Source: Sulfuritalea sp. (GTDB lineage: Bacteria > Pseudomonadota > Gammaproteobacteria > Burkholderiales > Rhodocyclaceae). From it: DNA of 64,000 nt. The position numbers and the translations under genes are program-made. Positions 6,807 through 14,166 of the stretch are shown in pieces; positions within the stretch are counted from its first letter, which is position 1; each line of letters starts with the position of its first letter. Where the stretch lies: contig JALHPU010000001.1 in the NCBI GenBank assembly GCA_022842325.1, positions 1-64,000 on the forward strand, written 5' to 3'. The notes under the pieces were generated by a model that worked only from the letters and a program-made list of their open reading frames with translations, searched no databases and was not told the DNA's origin.

Positions 6807-8924
6807 TCAGCCACCCGCCGCCTCGATCGTTACCCGTGCCACCTCGATCAGTTCCTCCAGCGGAATCGGCGCCGCGCCACCCGTTTCGACCGCGCGCACA
6901 AACGCTGCGGCGCAAGCCTTCTGGCCCTTGTCCTGGCGCCACAGGTTCATCTTGCCAAAACCCGGCCAGCCGAAGCCGGTGAGCTTGCGGAAATTGTCGA
7001 GCTGCAGCGCACGGCCTCCGGCAAACACTTCCAGCCGTTCCTTCGGAAAACTCTTCGGCCCGTTGGCGAAATAATGCACCGTGCCGGTCGAGCCATCCGC
7101 GAACGCGAGTTGCAGGCTCAGCGTGTCTTTGGTCGCCGATGCCATGTCCATGCGCCGCCATTCGACAATCGGCGTGCCGGCCAGAAAACGCAGCAGGTCG
7201 ATGAAATGGCAGGCCTCGCCGATGACGCGGCCGCCGCCGACGGCGCTGTCCTGTGTCCAGTGCTCGGCCGGAATCGCGCCGGCATTCACCGTCATGACGA
7301 AAGCCTTGGGGCCGCCGGCACCGGCGAGCAATTGCTTGATGCGCTGCACCTGCGGCGCGAAACGGCGGTTGAAGCCGACCATCACACGCCCCGCCGACCG
7401 GCCCGCCGCCGCCTCGACCGCCGCCAGCTCATCCAGTGTCAGGCACAGCGGCTTTTCGACGAACACATGCTTGCCGGCCTGCAGGGCCTCGATCACCAGT
7501 GCGGCATGGCTGTCGTGGCGCGTCGTGATCACCACCGCATTCACCGCCGCATCGCGCAGCACGCCGGCGGTATCCGTCGTGGTCTGCTCGAAGCCGAACT
7601 TGCGTCCCGCATGCAAGCCGCTGACGCCGGCGCTCGATGCCACCACCTTCAGGCGCGCCCCGGCCGCCTTGAAGGCCGGAATCAGCACCGCCGTCGCATA
7701 GTTGCCGGAACCGACGACGCCGATCGAGCACGCGGACGAATTTGTCAATCCGGGCGCAGCGGCCGCCTGCCGCAAATCCACCGTCGAGCGCCGTAGCACC
7801 AGCGCCGACTCTTCGTCCTGCGGATATTCCAGCAGTATGCCGAGCGAAGGCCCGGCCCCGCCGACCAGGGCATAGGCCTGCTCGGCATCGTCGATGGCGA
7901 AGCGATGCGAGATCAGCGGCTTCACGTCCAGCCGGCCGTCGGCCATCATGTCCAGCACCGCCTCGAAGTTGCGCTGCTCGGTCCAGCGCACGAAACCCAC
8001 CGGGTAATCGTTGCCCTTCTCTTCGTAGCTCGGGTCATAGCGCCCCGGCCCGTAGGAGCACGACACCTGGAATGTCAGCTCCTTCTCGAAAAAGTCAGCC
8101 CGCGACAGTTCCAGCCCGGTCACGCCCACCAGCACGATGCGCCCGCGCTTGCGGCACATCTGCGCCGCCTGGTGCACCGGCTCGTTGCTTTTGGTCGAGG
8201 CCGTGATCAGCACCGCATCGACGCCGCGTCCGCGCGAGAAACGCTGTGCCGCCGCCACCGGGTCTTCGCCGGCAGCCAGGTTCACCACCTCGGCGCCCAT
8301 CGTCTGCGCCAGCGCCAGCTTGTCCGCATCGAAATCCAGCCCCAGCACGCGGCAGCCCTGCGCCCGCAGCAATTGCACGGTCACCAGCCCGATCAGCCCG
8401 AGCCCGGTCACCACCACCGCCTCGCCCAGCGTCGGCTGCGCCAGGCGGATGCCCTGCAGGCCGATGGCACAGACCACCGTAAATGCCGCTTCGTCGTCGG
8501 AGACCGAATCCGGCACCTTGGCGCACAGATTCACCGGCACGCTCACCGCCTCGGCGTGCTTGCCGTTCGAGATCACCCGATCACCCGCCGCGAACGCCGT
8601 GACGCCGGCGCCGACTTCCAGCACCCGGCCCGTGTTGCAGTAACCCAGCGGCAGCGGCTGATCGAGCTTGTTGAACACCGCATCCACCGTCGGCATCAGG
8701 CCGTCGGTGCGGATCTTGTCGAGCACCATGCGCACCTTGTCCGGCTGCTGGCGCGCCTTATCGATCCAGCCGGCCTTGCCGAACTCGATCATCATGCGTT
8801 CGGTGCCGGCCGACACCAGCGTGCGCGAGGTGCCGATCAGCAGCTTGCCGCGCCCGACCGCCGGGCAGGGAACATCGGCGACTTCAGTGGCGCCGGTCTT
8901 CAGGCTTTGCAGGATTTGTTTCAT
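6807..8924 (-). CDS. Two-domain oxidoreductase (Zn-alcohol-dehydrogenase-like plus Gfo/Idh/MocA)
   Basis: A 705-residue fusion. Residues about 1-360 are a medium-chain dehydrogenase/reductase with VVVTGLGLIGLVTVQLL as the NAD(P)-binding loop. Residues about 390-705 are a Gfo/Idh/MocA dehydrogenase starting at IGVVGSGNYATAVLIP, with the catalytic-type EKPLCLTLDEL and later GEACHFIDLLRF. Such fusions sit next to heparinase II/III and WbuB genes in polysaccharide clusters and probably make or modify a nucleotide sugar; the reaction is not known to me. The start at 8924 (MKQILQSLKTG) matches a diverged second copy at 10407. A family C-like sequence lies in the inter-domain linker (7784-7812). Confidence 0.9.
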   Translation of the reverse strand: MKQILQSLKTGATEVADVPCPAVGRGKLLIGTSRTLVSAGTERMMIEFGKAGWIDKARQQPDKVRMVLDKIRTDGLMPTVDAVFNKLDQPLPLGYCNTGRVLEVGAGVTAFAAGDRVISNGKHAEAVSVPVNLCAKVPDSVSDDEAAFTVVCAIGLQGIRLAQPTLGEAVVVTGLGLIGLVTVQLLRAQGCRVLGLDFDADKLALAQTMGAEVVNLAAGEDPVAAAQRFSRGRGVDAVLITASTKSNEPVHQAAQMCRKRGRIVLVGVTGLELSRADFFEKELTFQVSCSYGPGRYDPSYEEKGNDYPVGFVRWTEQRNFEAVLDMMADGRLDVKPLISHRFAIDDAEQAYALVGGAGPSLGILLEYPQDEESALVLRRSTVDLRQAAAAPGLTNSSACSIGVVGSGNYATAVLIPAFKAAGARLKVVASSAGVSGLHAGRKFGFEQTTTDTAGVLRDAAVNAVVITTRHDSHAALVIEALQAGKHVFVEKPLCLTLDELAAVEAAAGRSAGRVMVGFNRRFAPQVQRIKQLLAGAGGPKAFVMTVNAGAIPAEHWTQDSAVGGGRVIGEACHFIDLLRFLAGTPIVEWRRMDMASATKDTLSLQLAFADGSTGTVHYFANGPKSFPKERLEVFAGGRALQLDNFRKLTGFGWPGFGKMNLWRQDKGQKACAAAFVRAVETGGAAPIPLEELIEVARVTIEAAGG

Positions 8925-8928
8925 TGGC

Positions 8929-9447
8929 TTATCGGCCCTTCGCAGCAAGCAACAAACGATTGATAGCAATGAACATCGGCACCGGTTGCGACAAGGCCTC
9001 ACCTGTCACCGCATCAAGACGGACAAAACCGCAGGACGCGTAATAGCGTTCCGCTTCGGGTTTAGCGTCAACCAGCACCCCGATGCAACCGAATTCCGAA
9101 CTCATGCGGATCGCCAGGTCGAATACCAGGCGCAACAGCGCCCGTCCCACGCCCCCGCCTTGTTGTGATTCAGCGACCGCCAGCCGGGCAACGCGCAACA
9201 CGGGCAATGGATACAGCGGCAAACGCTTTCTTTCCGCTTCATCAAGATGATCTCGCTCGATATGGGCGGGACTGACCGTCACATAACCAAGCACCAAGCC
9301 ACCATCGACCGCCACATACGTGGTCCCGATGTGGTGCTTGAACTGGTTCTGACCGGCGAATTGGTGAAAGAAAAAATCCAGTTCCGGCTGGCCCGAGCGA
9401 AACCGCGTCCGGTCATCGGACGGGCTCAGCATGCGCAACTCAAGCAT
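8929..9447 (-). CDS. GNAT acetyltransferase toxin
   Basis: A 172-residue GNAT-fold protein. LRVARLAVAESQQGGGVGRALL is the acetyl-CoA-binding motif (split here as RLAVAES and QQGGGVGRAL). The rest resembles TacT/AtaT-type toxins that acetylate aminoacyl-tRNA and stop translation. Supporting context is that its start overlaps by 8 bases the end of a ribbon-helix-helix protein gene, the normal order of antitoxin then GNAT toxin. Its stop lies 4 bases before the start of the two-domain oxidoreductase gene, so the module was placed immediately upstream of that gene. The tRNA target is unknown. Confidence 0.82.
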   Translation of the reverse strand: MLELRMLSPSDDRTRFRSGQPELDFFFHQFAGQNQFKHHIGTTYVAVDGGLVLGYVTVSPAHIERDHLDEAERKRLPLYPLPVLRVARLAVAESQQGGGVGRALLRLVFDLAIRMSSEFGCIGVLVDAKPEAERYYASCGFVRLDAVTGEALSQPVPMFIAINRLLLAAKGR

Positions 9448-9697
9448 CGCGCATCAGTTCCTTCAGCGCCGGCGGTGGTTCGCTTTTGTCGTCCGTGGAT
9501 TCCATCAGCGTGTGCCAGCCGTCCGGCGAAAGCGAAAGCACCGGCGGCACAATGAATTCCCCGGGAACGGTGTTCAAGGCCAAAAGATAATGGCGCAAAG
9601 CGGTTTCGATCAGGAAACCCTTTTTCAATCCGCGCTTCTGGACCGTGGAATCCAGAAGGCGCTGAGTCTCATCAGACACAACAGCAGAAATCTGCAT
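9440..9697 (-). CDS. Ribbon-helix-helix antitoxin partner of the GNAT toxin
   Basis: An 85-residue protein whose first 45 residues (MQISAVVSDETQRLLDSTV... KGFLIETALRHYL) have the beta-alpha-alpha pattern of RHH repressors. The C-terminal tail is acidic and would wrap the toxin. The ATG at 9697 starts exactly at the RHH strand and a longer frame adds 15 unlikely residues. The gene lies 5' of and overlaps the acetyltransferase gene. Upstream is an AT-rich palindrome with a TATAAT -10 that it probably binds for autorepression. Confidence 0.78.
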   Translation of the reverse strand: MQISAVVSDETQRLLDSTVQKRGLKKGFLIETALRHYLLALNTVPGEFIVPPVLSLSPDGWHTLMESTDDKSEPPPALKELMRDA

Positions 9698-9726
9698 AGC
9701 ACACCCCCACACAAACCTACAATAAT

Positions 9727-9740
9727 GTATATAATTATAC
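9727..9740 (-). promoter_or_regulatory. Promoter/operator of the GNAT-RHH module
   Basis: An inverted repeat GTATA-TAAT-TATAC overlaps a perfect minus-strand -10 (TATAAT at 9739-9734), about 30 bases before the antitoxin start. No strong -35 is evident. Confidence 0.6.
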
Positions 9741-9810
9741 ACGAGATAAGACCCGTCCGACAGCGGCTATTATGCGCAGGACACTGCTCCCTCACTTAAC
9801 CGCCCCATTT

Positions 9811-9836
9811 TCGCGAGCAAGCTCGCTCCTACAGGG
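9811..9836. repeat. Family B palindrome
   Basis: One copy of the family B element (core CGCGAGCAAGCTCGCTCC, followed by TAC). It sits exactly at the 3' end of the decayed oxidoreductase copy, suggesting it marks the break point. Confidence 0.88.
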
Positions 9837-9847
9837 GATCGCGATGG

Positions 9848-10407
9848 TTTGCCGCCGCAGCACCAGCGCCGACTCCTGATCTTGCGGGTACGCCAGCAGT
9901 ATCCCGAGCGAAGGCCCTGCCCCGCCGACCAGGGCATAGGCCTGCTCGGCATCGGCGATGGCGAAACGATGCGAGATCAGCAACTTCACATCCAGCCGGC
10001 CGTCGGCCATCATGTCCAGCACCGCCTCGAAGTTGCGCTGCTCGGTCCAGCGCACGAAGCCCACCGGGTAATCGTTGCCCTTCTCTTCGTAGCCCGGGTC
10101 GTAGCGCCCAGGCCCGGTTGCAGCAGCCCAGCGGCAGCGGCTGATCGAGCTTGTTGAACACCGCATCCACCGTCGGCATCAAGCCGTCGGTGCGGATCTT
10201 GTCGAGCACCATGCGCACCTTGTCCGGCTACTGGCGCGCCTTGTCGATCCAGCCGGCCTTGCCGAACTCGATCATCATGCGTTCGGTGCCGGCCGACACC
10301 AGCGTGCGCGTGGTGCCGATCAACAGCTTGCCACGCCCTGTGGCGGGGCAAGGCACGTTGGCGACTTCAGTGGCGCCTGTCTTCAGGCTTTGCAGAATCT
10401 GTTTCAT
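9848..10407 (-). pseudogene. Decayed 5' copy of the two-domain oxidoreductase
   Basis: The start at 10407 (MKQILQSLKTG) and about 60 codons closely match the intact gene at 8924. A TAG then replaces a Gln codon near 10229. After about 38 more matching codons, roughly 590 bases of the intact gene are missing: the join is near 10115, between LPLGCCN and GPGRYDP. A further 85 codons match the end of the dehydrogenase domain. The whole Gfo/Idh/MocA half is absent. Identity to the intact copy is high but not complete, so it is either an old duplication or a relic of a related strain's gene. Confidence 0.92.
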
Positions 10408-10464
10408 GGATTTTGATTTTTCAAAGTGACCCACGGCAATCCGATATTTCATAACAAAACATAA

Positions 10465-10491
10465 AGTCGGCGCTGACGGCACGGCGATTAA
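10465..10491 (+). repeat. Family C repeat copy
   Basis: A copy of AGTCGGCGCTGRCGRCACGG followed by CGATTAA. It is 57 bases upstream of the broken oxidoreductase copy. The similarity to the copy at 11399 continues further, through GCATGARAACCG. Confidence 0.75.
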
Positions 10492-10507
10492 TGGCATGAG
10501 AACCGTG

Positions 10508-10565
10508 CTGCAGGGCGGACTTCAGTCCGCCAACCATCGCTGGCCGACTGAAGTCGGCCCTACAG
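10508..10565. repeat. Family A inverted pair
   Basis: Two family A palindromes in opposite orientation (about 10513-10533 and 10541-10562) lie between the oxidoreductase relic and higA. Confidence 0.88.
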
Positions 10566-10606
10566 CGCCCCCTGAACCTGGGTCTGTCCCCGGTTTCGTT
10601 AGCAAA

Positions 10607-10987
10607 TCAAGCAGCCGCCTTTAGCTTGGACGGGCGAATCAGACTCTCGGCCGGAATGCCGAATTTCTCATGTAGCCGCCAAATCATGTTGATGGTCAAT
10701 GGGCGTTTGCGGGCCAGAATTTCATAGACGCGATTGAGGCGGCCAATGGCTGGCACCAGGTCTTTCGGTGTCAGCCCAGCCTGCTCCATGCGGAACTTGA
10801 TAGCCTCAACGGGATCAGGCAAGTCGATGGGGAAGTGCTTTGCCTCATAGGATTCGACAAGCGCCAGCAGTACCTCGAAGCGGTCACCGTCCGGCGTTCC
10901 GGGCTCCGGTTCGCTGTCGAAATACGCCGACACCTCGCCCAGTGCAGCCTTGTAATCAGCGTCAGTGTGAATCGGTCGAATTTCCAT
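10607..10987 (-). CDS. higA: HigA-type antitoxin
   Basis: A 126-residue protein with an HTH (Xre/HigA-like) domain at residues about 65-110: FRMEQAGLTPKDLVPAIG, then the recognition helix region RLNRVYEILARKRPLT. The N-terminal part (YKAALGEVSAYF... GDRFEVLLALVE) is typical of the HigA subgroup paired with RelE-like HigB. It neutralises the upstream-encoded toxin and represses the operon. The ATG at 10987 begins 1 base after the toxin stop (TGAgATG), the toxin-first order characteristic of higBA. Confidence 0.9.
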   Translation of the reverse strand: MEIRPIHTDADYKAALGEVSAYFDSEPEPGTPDGDRFEVLLALVESYEAKHFPIDLPDPVEAIKFRMEQAGLTPKDLVPAIGRLNRVYEILARKRPLTINMIWRLHEKFGIPAESLIRPSKLKAAA

Positions 10988-10988
10988 C

Positions 10989-11294
10989 TCAGTGCTCCAT
11001 TTCAACAGTTTCGGCGTCAATCGCATCGTATTCCACATGTGTGCCGATGAACTTCACATAGACCGCCCGGTAGCGATACGCCACCGAGACCACCAGGCGG
11101 TAGTCATTGCCCTTGATGTTGAAGACAACCCGGCGGTTCTTGAGGATACTGGCGTTGCGGTACTGGTCCTTGATATCGGCCGGTTGGTTCCAGGCCGCTT
11201 TCTTCACTTCATCCACCCACGACTTCAACGGCTGTTCGGCATCCGGGTTTCCGGCCCAGAATAATCGCAGGCAGCTCACGGCAATGATTCGCAT
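10989..11294 (-). CDS. higB: HigB-family mRNA interferase toxin
   Basis: A 101-residue RelE-superfamily toxin of the HigB type. It contains WNQPADIKDQYRNASIL and RVVFNIKGNDYRLVVSV, followed by YVKFIGTHVEYD, the pattern of ribosome-dependent mRNA interferases. The start at 11294 is preferred over an upstream in-frame Met because the promoter and operator lie between 11302 and 11331. Expressed first in the operon, with higA immediately downstream. Confidence 0.9.
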   Translation of the reverse strand: MRIIAVSCLRLFWAGNPDAEQPLKSWVDEVKKAAWNQPADIKDQYRNASILKNRRVVFNIKGNDYRLVVSVAYRYRAVYVKFIGTHVEYDAIDAETVEMEH

Positions 11295-11301
11295 GGCTGA
11301 A

Positions 11302-11331
11302 AGTATAGTCCCATTTTGGGACACAGTACAA
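11302..11331 (-). promoter_or_regulatory. higBA promoter with palindromic operator in spacer
   Basis: On the minus strand, -35 TTGTAC (11331-11326) and -10 TATACT (11307-11302) are 18 bases apart. The spacer holds the inverted repeat GTCCCA-AAA-TGGGAC (11322-11308), a likely HigA binding site. Confidence 0.72.
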
Positions 11332-11398
11332 GACCGCCGGTTGAAGAAGATAACCACCAGCCAATCCTATTACTGGTGTAGGGGATGTTCCTGCATAG

Positions 11399-11425
11399 AG
11401 TCGGCGCTGACCACACGGCAATTAA
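11399..11425 (+). repeat. Family C repeat copy
   Basis: AGTCGGCGCTGACCACACGG followed by CAATTAA, between higB and vapC. The adjacent ACCG...CTGTCTCCGGTTT segment also resembles sequence near 10590, so the repeated unit may be longer here. Confidence 0.7.
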
Positions 11426-11477
11426 AAGCATGAAAACCGCGGTCTGTCTCCGGTTTTCGGATTGGCTTCATTGGCTT

Positions 11478-11915
11478 TCAACTTTCGCCGCTAATCTTTT
11501 GTGTTGGCACGATCACTGCCGGCGCCAAGCCCAGCTTCTTCGCACGCCTGGCAAACTTGCGGTCGTCGAACGACGCCATGCTGGCACAGGTCCGGTAGCT
11601 TGCGTGATGCAACGCGTCAGCCAGATCGATCCCCGCGTCGCAGTGCGACAGCGCCTGCTCCACCGTGACGCGGTCTTCGATGGTGACATGCGGCAACGCC
11701 AGCAGGTGCCGCAAAACAGTGGTTATTTCGTCCGGCGCAAAACCATAGTAGCCACGCAAGACCCACTCGAATTCGAGGATCACCGTCTTGCACACCATCA
11801 ACGGTCGACCGGACTCGATCAGTCGCCGTGCCGCCTCGTGCTGACGACCCGCTTCGGCATCCTGCTTGTCCTCGACGTAGTAGCGGGCGAGAACATTTGT
11901 GTCCAGGCCAATCAT
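11478..11915 (-). CDS. vapC: VapC-type PIN-domain ribonuclease toxin
   Basis: A 145-residue PIN-domain protein. The acidic metal-binding positions are visible: Asp in IGLDTNVLARYY, Glu in VILEFEWVL, Asp in GIDLADALH and Asp in SFDDRKFARRA. VapC toxins cleave specific tRNAs or rRNA. Its start overlaps the antitoxin stop by 4 bases (ATGA), the normal vapBC arrangement. Confidence 0.92.
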   Translation of the reverse strand: MIGLDTNVLARYYVEDKQDAEAGRQHEAARRLIESGRPLMVCKTVILEFEWVLRGYYGFAPDEITTVLRHLLALPHVTIEDRVTVEQALSHCDAGIDLADALHHASYRTCASMASFDDRKFARRAKKLGLAPAVIVPTQKISGES

Positions 11916-12145
11916 CGCTTGAGCAAGCTTGCCGGGTCGAAGTCCGCCGGCACGGTTGCGCGGCGACTTTTCAGCATGCCGAATCCGCTATCCGGCACAC
12001 CCGTAGGCGAGCTCTTGACGCGCATTTCGACATGATCATCGACCACAGCAAACTCGATCCGACTGCCCTGGCGAATACCCAGTTGCTGCCGAACTTCCTT
12101 CGGGATTGTGACCTGCCCCTTGCTCGTAACCGATGTGGCTTCCAT
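11912..12145 (-). CDS. vapB: AbrB-family VapB antitoxin
   Basis: A 77-residue swapped-hairpin AbrB/MazE-like protein. MEATSVTSKGQVTIPKEVR and GIRQGSRIEFAVVDD are the classic motif. The C-terminal tail (FGMLKSRRATVPADFDP) contains the residues that usually block VapC. The ATG at 12145 is chosen; Met codons at 12157 and 12199 are in frame, but the region upstream of 12145 holds a direct repeat that looks regulatory. Confidence 0.88.
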   Translation of the reverse strand: MEATSVTSKGQVTIPKEVRQQLGIRQGSRIEFAVVDDHVEMRVKSSPTGVPDSGFGMLKSRRATVPADFDPASLLKR

Positions 12146-12157
12146 GCCCGCCTCCAT

Positions 12158-12174
12158 GTAATACTTGGTAATAC
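12158..12174 (-). promoter_or_regulatory. Direct repeat upstream of vapBC
   Basis: Two GTAATAC copies separated by TTG lie 12 bases before the vapB start. They are AT-rich and may serve as a VapB operator or part of the -10 region. Confidence 0.4.
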
Positions 12175-12225
12175 TATCACTACAGGCACGTGGGAGCAAT
12201 GTCAGGCGAGAGCGAGCCTGGATCG

Positions 12226-12510
12226 CTACGCCGGAAATTTGCGGGCCGTGTGGATGACATTCAGGACAACGATCGCCTCGGGAAGCAGTTTTACGAAAAC
12301 AACATAGGGGAGCTTGTTGACGACGAGCTCGCGGGCATCCGGTACGCGGTCGCTTTTCCTGATCCGTTCCGGGAAGGGTGGCAGGCCTTCTATCTGCTCG
12401 ACGATCCGCCGTTCTATCGATCCGGCAATGCGCGGCCCGGCCTGGACGTAGTAGTAGGCGAGTATTTCCTCAAGGTCGTCGAGCGCCTCATCGGTCCAGA
12501 CGATCCTCAT
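12226..12510 (-). CDS. RelE/ParE-type toxin
   Basis: A 94-residue RelE/ParE superfamily toxin. It contains VWTDEALDDLEEILAYY, the amphipathic N-terminal helix typical of ParE, and RELVVNKLPYVVFV followed by VLNVIHTARKFP. It is likely a gyrase inhibitor (ParE-like) or mRNA interferase (RelE-like); the sequence does not decide. It follows the Phd-type antitoxin by 2 bases. Confidence 0.88.
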   Translation of the reverse strand: MRIVWTDEALDDLEEILAYYYVQAGPRIAGSIERRIVEQIEGLPPFPERIRKSDRVPDARELVVNKLPYVVFVKLLPEAIVVLNVIHTARKFPA

Positions 12511-12512
12511 GC

Positions 12513-12827
12513 CTATGCGGTTTTACGGGCGAGCCTCGCATCCAGACGCGCCTTCAGCGTAGCCATCGCGTCCGCGTGCTCGCGCAGGCCGGTCTCGCCG
12601 GAATCCACCCGCCGCACGGTCCCAGTGACTTTGCCGAACAGCCATTCGTCGTATCCGGGCTCCTTTTCCATGATGAGCTCCTGGATCAGCGTGCCGGCGG
12701 CGTCCTCGATCGAGATCATGATCCCTACCGGACGGTCGTTTTTCGTTACAACGACAGGTTCGCGCCTCGAGGCGTCAAGGAATTCGCCGAAGTGGTTCTT
12801 GGCCTCGCGGGCCGACATGACTTTCAT
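12513..12827 (-). CDS. Phd/YefM-type antitoxin
   Basis: A 104-residue protein beginning MKVMSAREAKNHFGEFLD, the conserved N-terminal DNA-binding Phd/YefM fold, followed by PVVVTKNDRPVGIMIS. The C-terminal part is charged and helical and should bind the toxin. The ATG at 12827 fits the domain; a longer frame to 12881 crosses the promoter region and is unlikely. Confidence 0.88.
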   Translation of the reverse strand: MKVMSAREAKNHFGEFLDASRREPVVVTKNDRPVGIMISIEDAAGTLIQELIMEKEPGYDEWLFGKVTGTVRRVDSGETGLREHADAMATLKARLDARLARKTA

Positions 12828-12861
12828 GGATGCATCCTTTTGGTAACGCGAATATGTGTCC

Positions 12862-12889
12862 ATTGTAGCTATTGTGAACACAATTTCAA
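12862..12889 (-). promoter_or_regulatory. Promoter with palindromic operator, Phd/ParE module
   Basis: On the minus strand, TTGAAA (12889-12884) and TACAAT (12867-12862) are 16 bases apart. The spacer contains a perfect inverted repeat ATTGTG-TT-CACAAT (12884-12871), a likely antitoxin operator. Confidence 0.72.
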
Positions 12890-12902
12890 GGATCGCTTAT
12901 CC

Positions 12903-13268
12903 TCACCCCACCGCGAATTCCTCCCGCGTCCTGCCCTTGGCCAGCTCCGCCGCCAGCCACTTGGGCACCCGGCCACGGCCGGACCAGGCATCACCGGTTG
13001 CGGGGTTGCGATACTTCGCCGCCACCGGCTTGCGCGGCTTCGCCACCTTGGCCTTGGTGCCCTTGGCCGCCTTCGCAGGTTTCGCCGCCTTGGGTTTGCG
13101 CCCCTTGGCCGCCCGCGCCTTGCCACCCAGATCGGCCAGCGTAATGCCATACATCGCCATCTTGGCCTTGATTTCGGCCAGCGCCGCGCCGATCTCCGCC
13201 TTGCGCGCCGCTTCCGCCTGGCGCATCAAGTCTTCCGCCTGCGATTTCAGTTCCGTGTAACTCGCCAT
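12903..13268 (-). CDS. H-NS-family nucleoid protein
   Basis: A 121-residue H-NS histone-like protein. Residues 1-60 are a coiled oligomerisation region (SYTELKSQAEDLMRQAEAA... AEIKAKMAMYGIT). The middle is an AKP/GRK-rich linker that resembles eukaryotic H1 tails. The C-terminal DNA-binding motif is KYRNPATGDAWSGRGRVPKWL (given here as its two halves, KYRNPATGDAW and SGRGRVPKWL). The ATG at 13268 follows GGAGG by 9 bases. It lies beside an AT-richer, probably acquired glycan cluster that H-NS proteins typically silence, but direct control is only inferred. Confidence 0.92.
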   Translation of the reverse strand: MASYTELKSQAEDLMRQAEAARKAEIGAALAEIKAKMAMYGITLADLGGKARAAKGRKPKAAKPAKAAKGTKAKVAKPRKPVAAKYRNPATGDAWSGRGRVPKWLAAELAKGRTREEFAVG

Positions 13269-13346
13269 TTTTATTTCCTCCAGAGGAATCTGCCCGCCCC
13301 ACTCGGCATCCATTGATTAGATCCGCACTTCGCCTTCGACCTTAAT

Positions 13347-14129
13347 CTAGTTCGCCTTATTACCAATTAAATAAATATCACTACAAACAGATGGGCGCAA
13401 TTGAAGGACCTGGTCAAACAATAACGTTCCGGCCCTCACCAGTGAATTCGGGTTTGCCAAACCAGCCCAGTTTCGCCCAATAATTCGTATATTTACCAAA
13501 CCCAAATCACGGGCGATGTATTGGAGATCATCGACATCTGGCTCACGTACGTGCCCGCGAAAAATATCTGATTCATACCAGTCATTCATTCCCGACCACT
13601 TTCCGTAACCAAACGGCACTGTCAGTCGCTTTCGCAAATTTACGCAGTTTGGCGCGCCGATGATAAACGTACCGCCGGGCCTAAGTACATCAATAATCTG
13701 CATAAAGAGCTTTTTCGGTGAACGATGCCAGTGCTCCATAGAATCAAATGACGAAACGACATCCAATGAGTCGGAACCAAATGGTAGAGATTCTCTCGTG
13801 ACGTCCAACGAATGCACCGAAAAACCGAAATCGATCGGCATACGATGTCGTGGTTCGTTGATATTTACCGCAAAGCCTTGGTCAGCAAAATCATCGACCA
13901 AATGGCAGTGAAGCCCATTTTTTGAACATACAGCCGATAGCGCTCCCCATCCTCCACCGATGTCGCACACTTGCCCACTACCAGAACAAGCGTCCAAAAT
14001 AAGCGCAGCGTGGAAAGCATAACGACGTGCTTCGCACGCGAGCAAGTATTCTGGATATCTTCCGGACCAATACTCCTTCATTACTGCAACAGCAATTCTT
14101 TCAATACACTTCGAATCTATCATCTTCAT
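13347..14129 (-). CDS. Class I SAM-dependent methyltransferase
   Basis: About 260 residues with a Rossmann methyltransferase core: VCDIGGGWGALSAVCS (motif I), then DVVSSFDSMEHW and FMQIIDVLRPGGTFIIGAPN (motifs II-III). The ATG at 14129 has AGGA seven bases upstream; the open frame extends further into wecB but without support. It is last in the glycan cluster and probably methylates a sugar or lipid-linked oligosaccharide. The substrate is unknown. Confidence 0.82.
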   Translation of the reverse strand: MKMIDSKCIERIAVAVMKEYWSGRYPEYLLACEARRYAFHAALILDACSGSGQVCDIGGGWGALSAVCSKNGLHCHLVDDFADQGFAVNINEPRHRMPIDFGFSVHSLDVTRESLPFGSDSLDVVSSFDSMEHWHRSPKKLFMQIIDVLRPGGTFIIGAPNCVNLRKRLTVPFGYGKWSGMNDWYESDIFRGHVREPDVDDLQYIARDLGLVNIRIIGRNWAGLANPNSLVRAGTLLFDQVLQLRPSVCSDIYLIGNKAN

Positions 14130-14166
14130 ATGTTTTCCTATCTGCTTGACGTCGCCACTAACTTCT

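Noticed and set aside
8095-8526. Gly/Arg-rich open frame opposite the oxidoreductase Rossmann segment
   Set aside because: Shadow of the real frame, with repetitive Arg-Gly-Ala.
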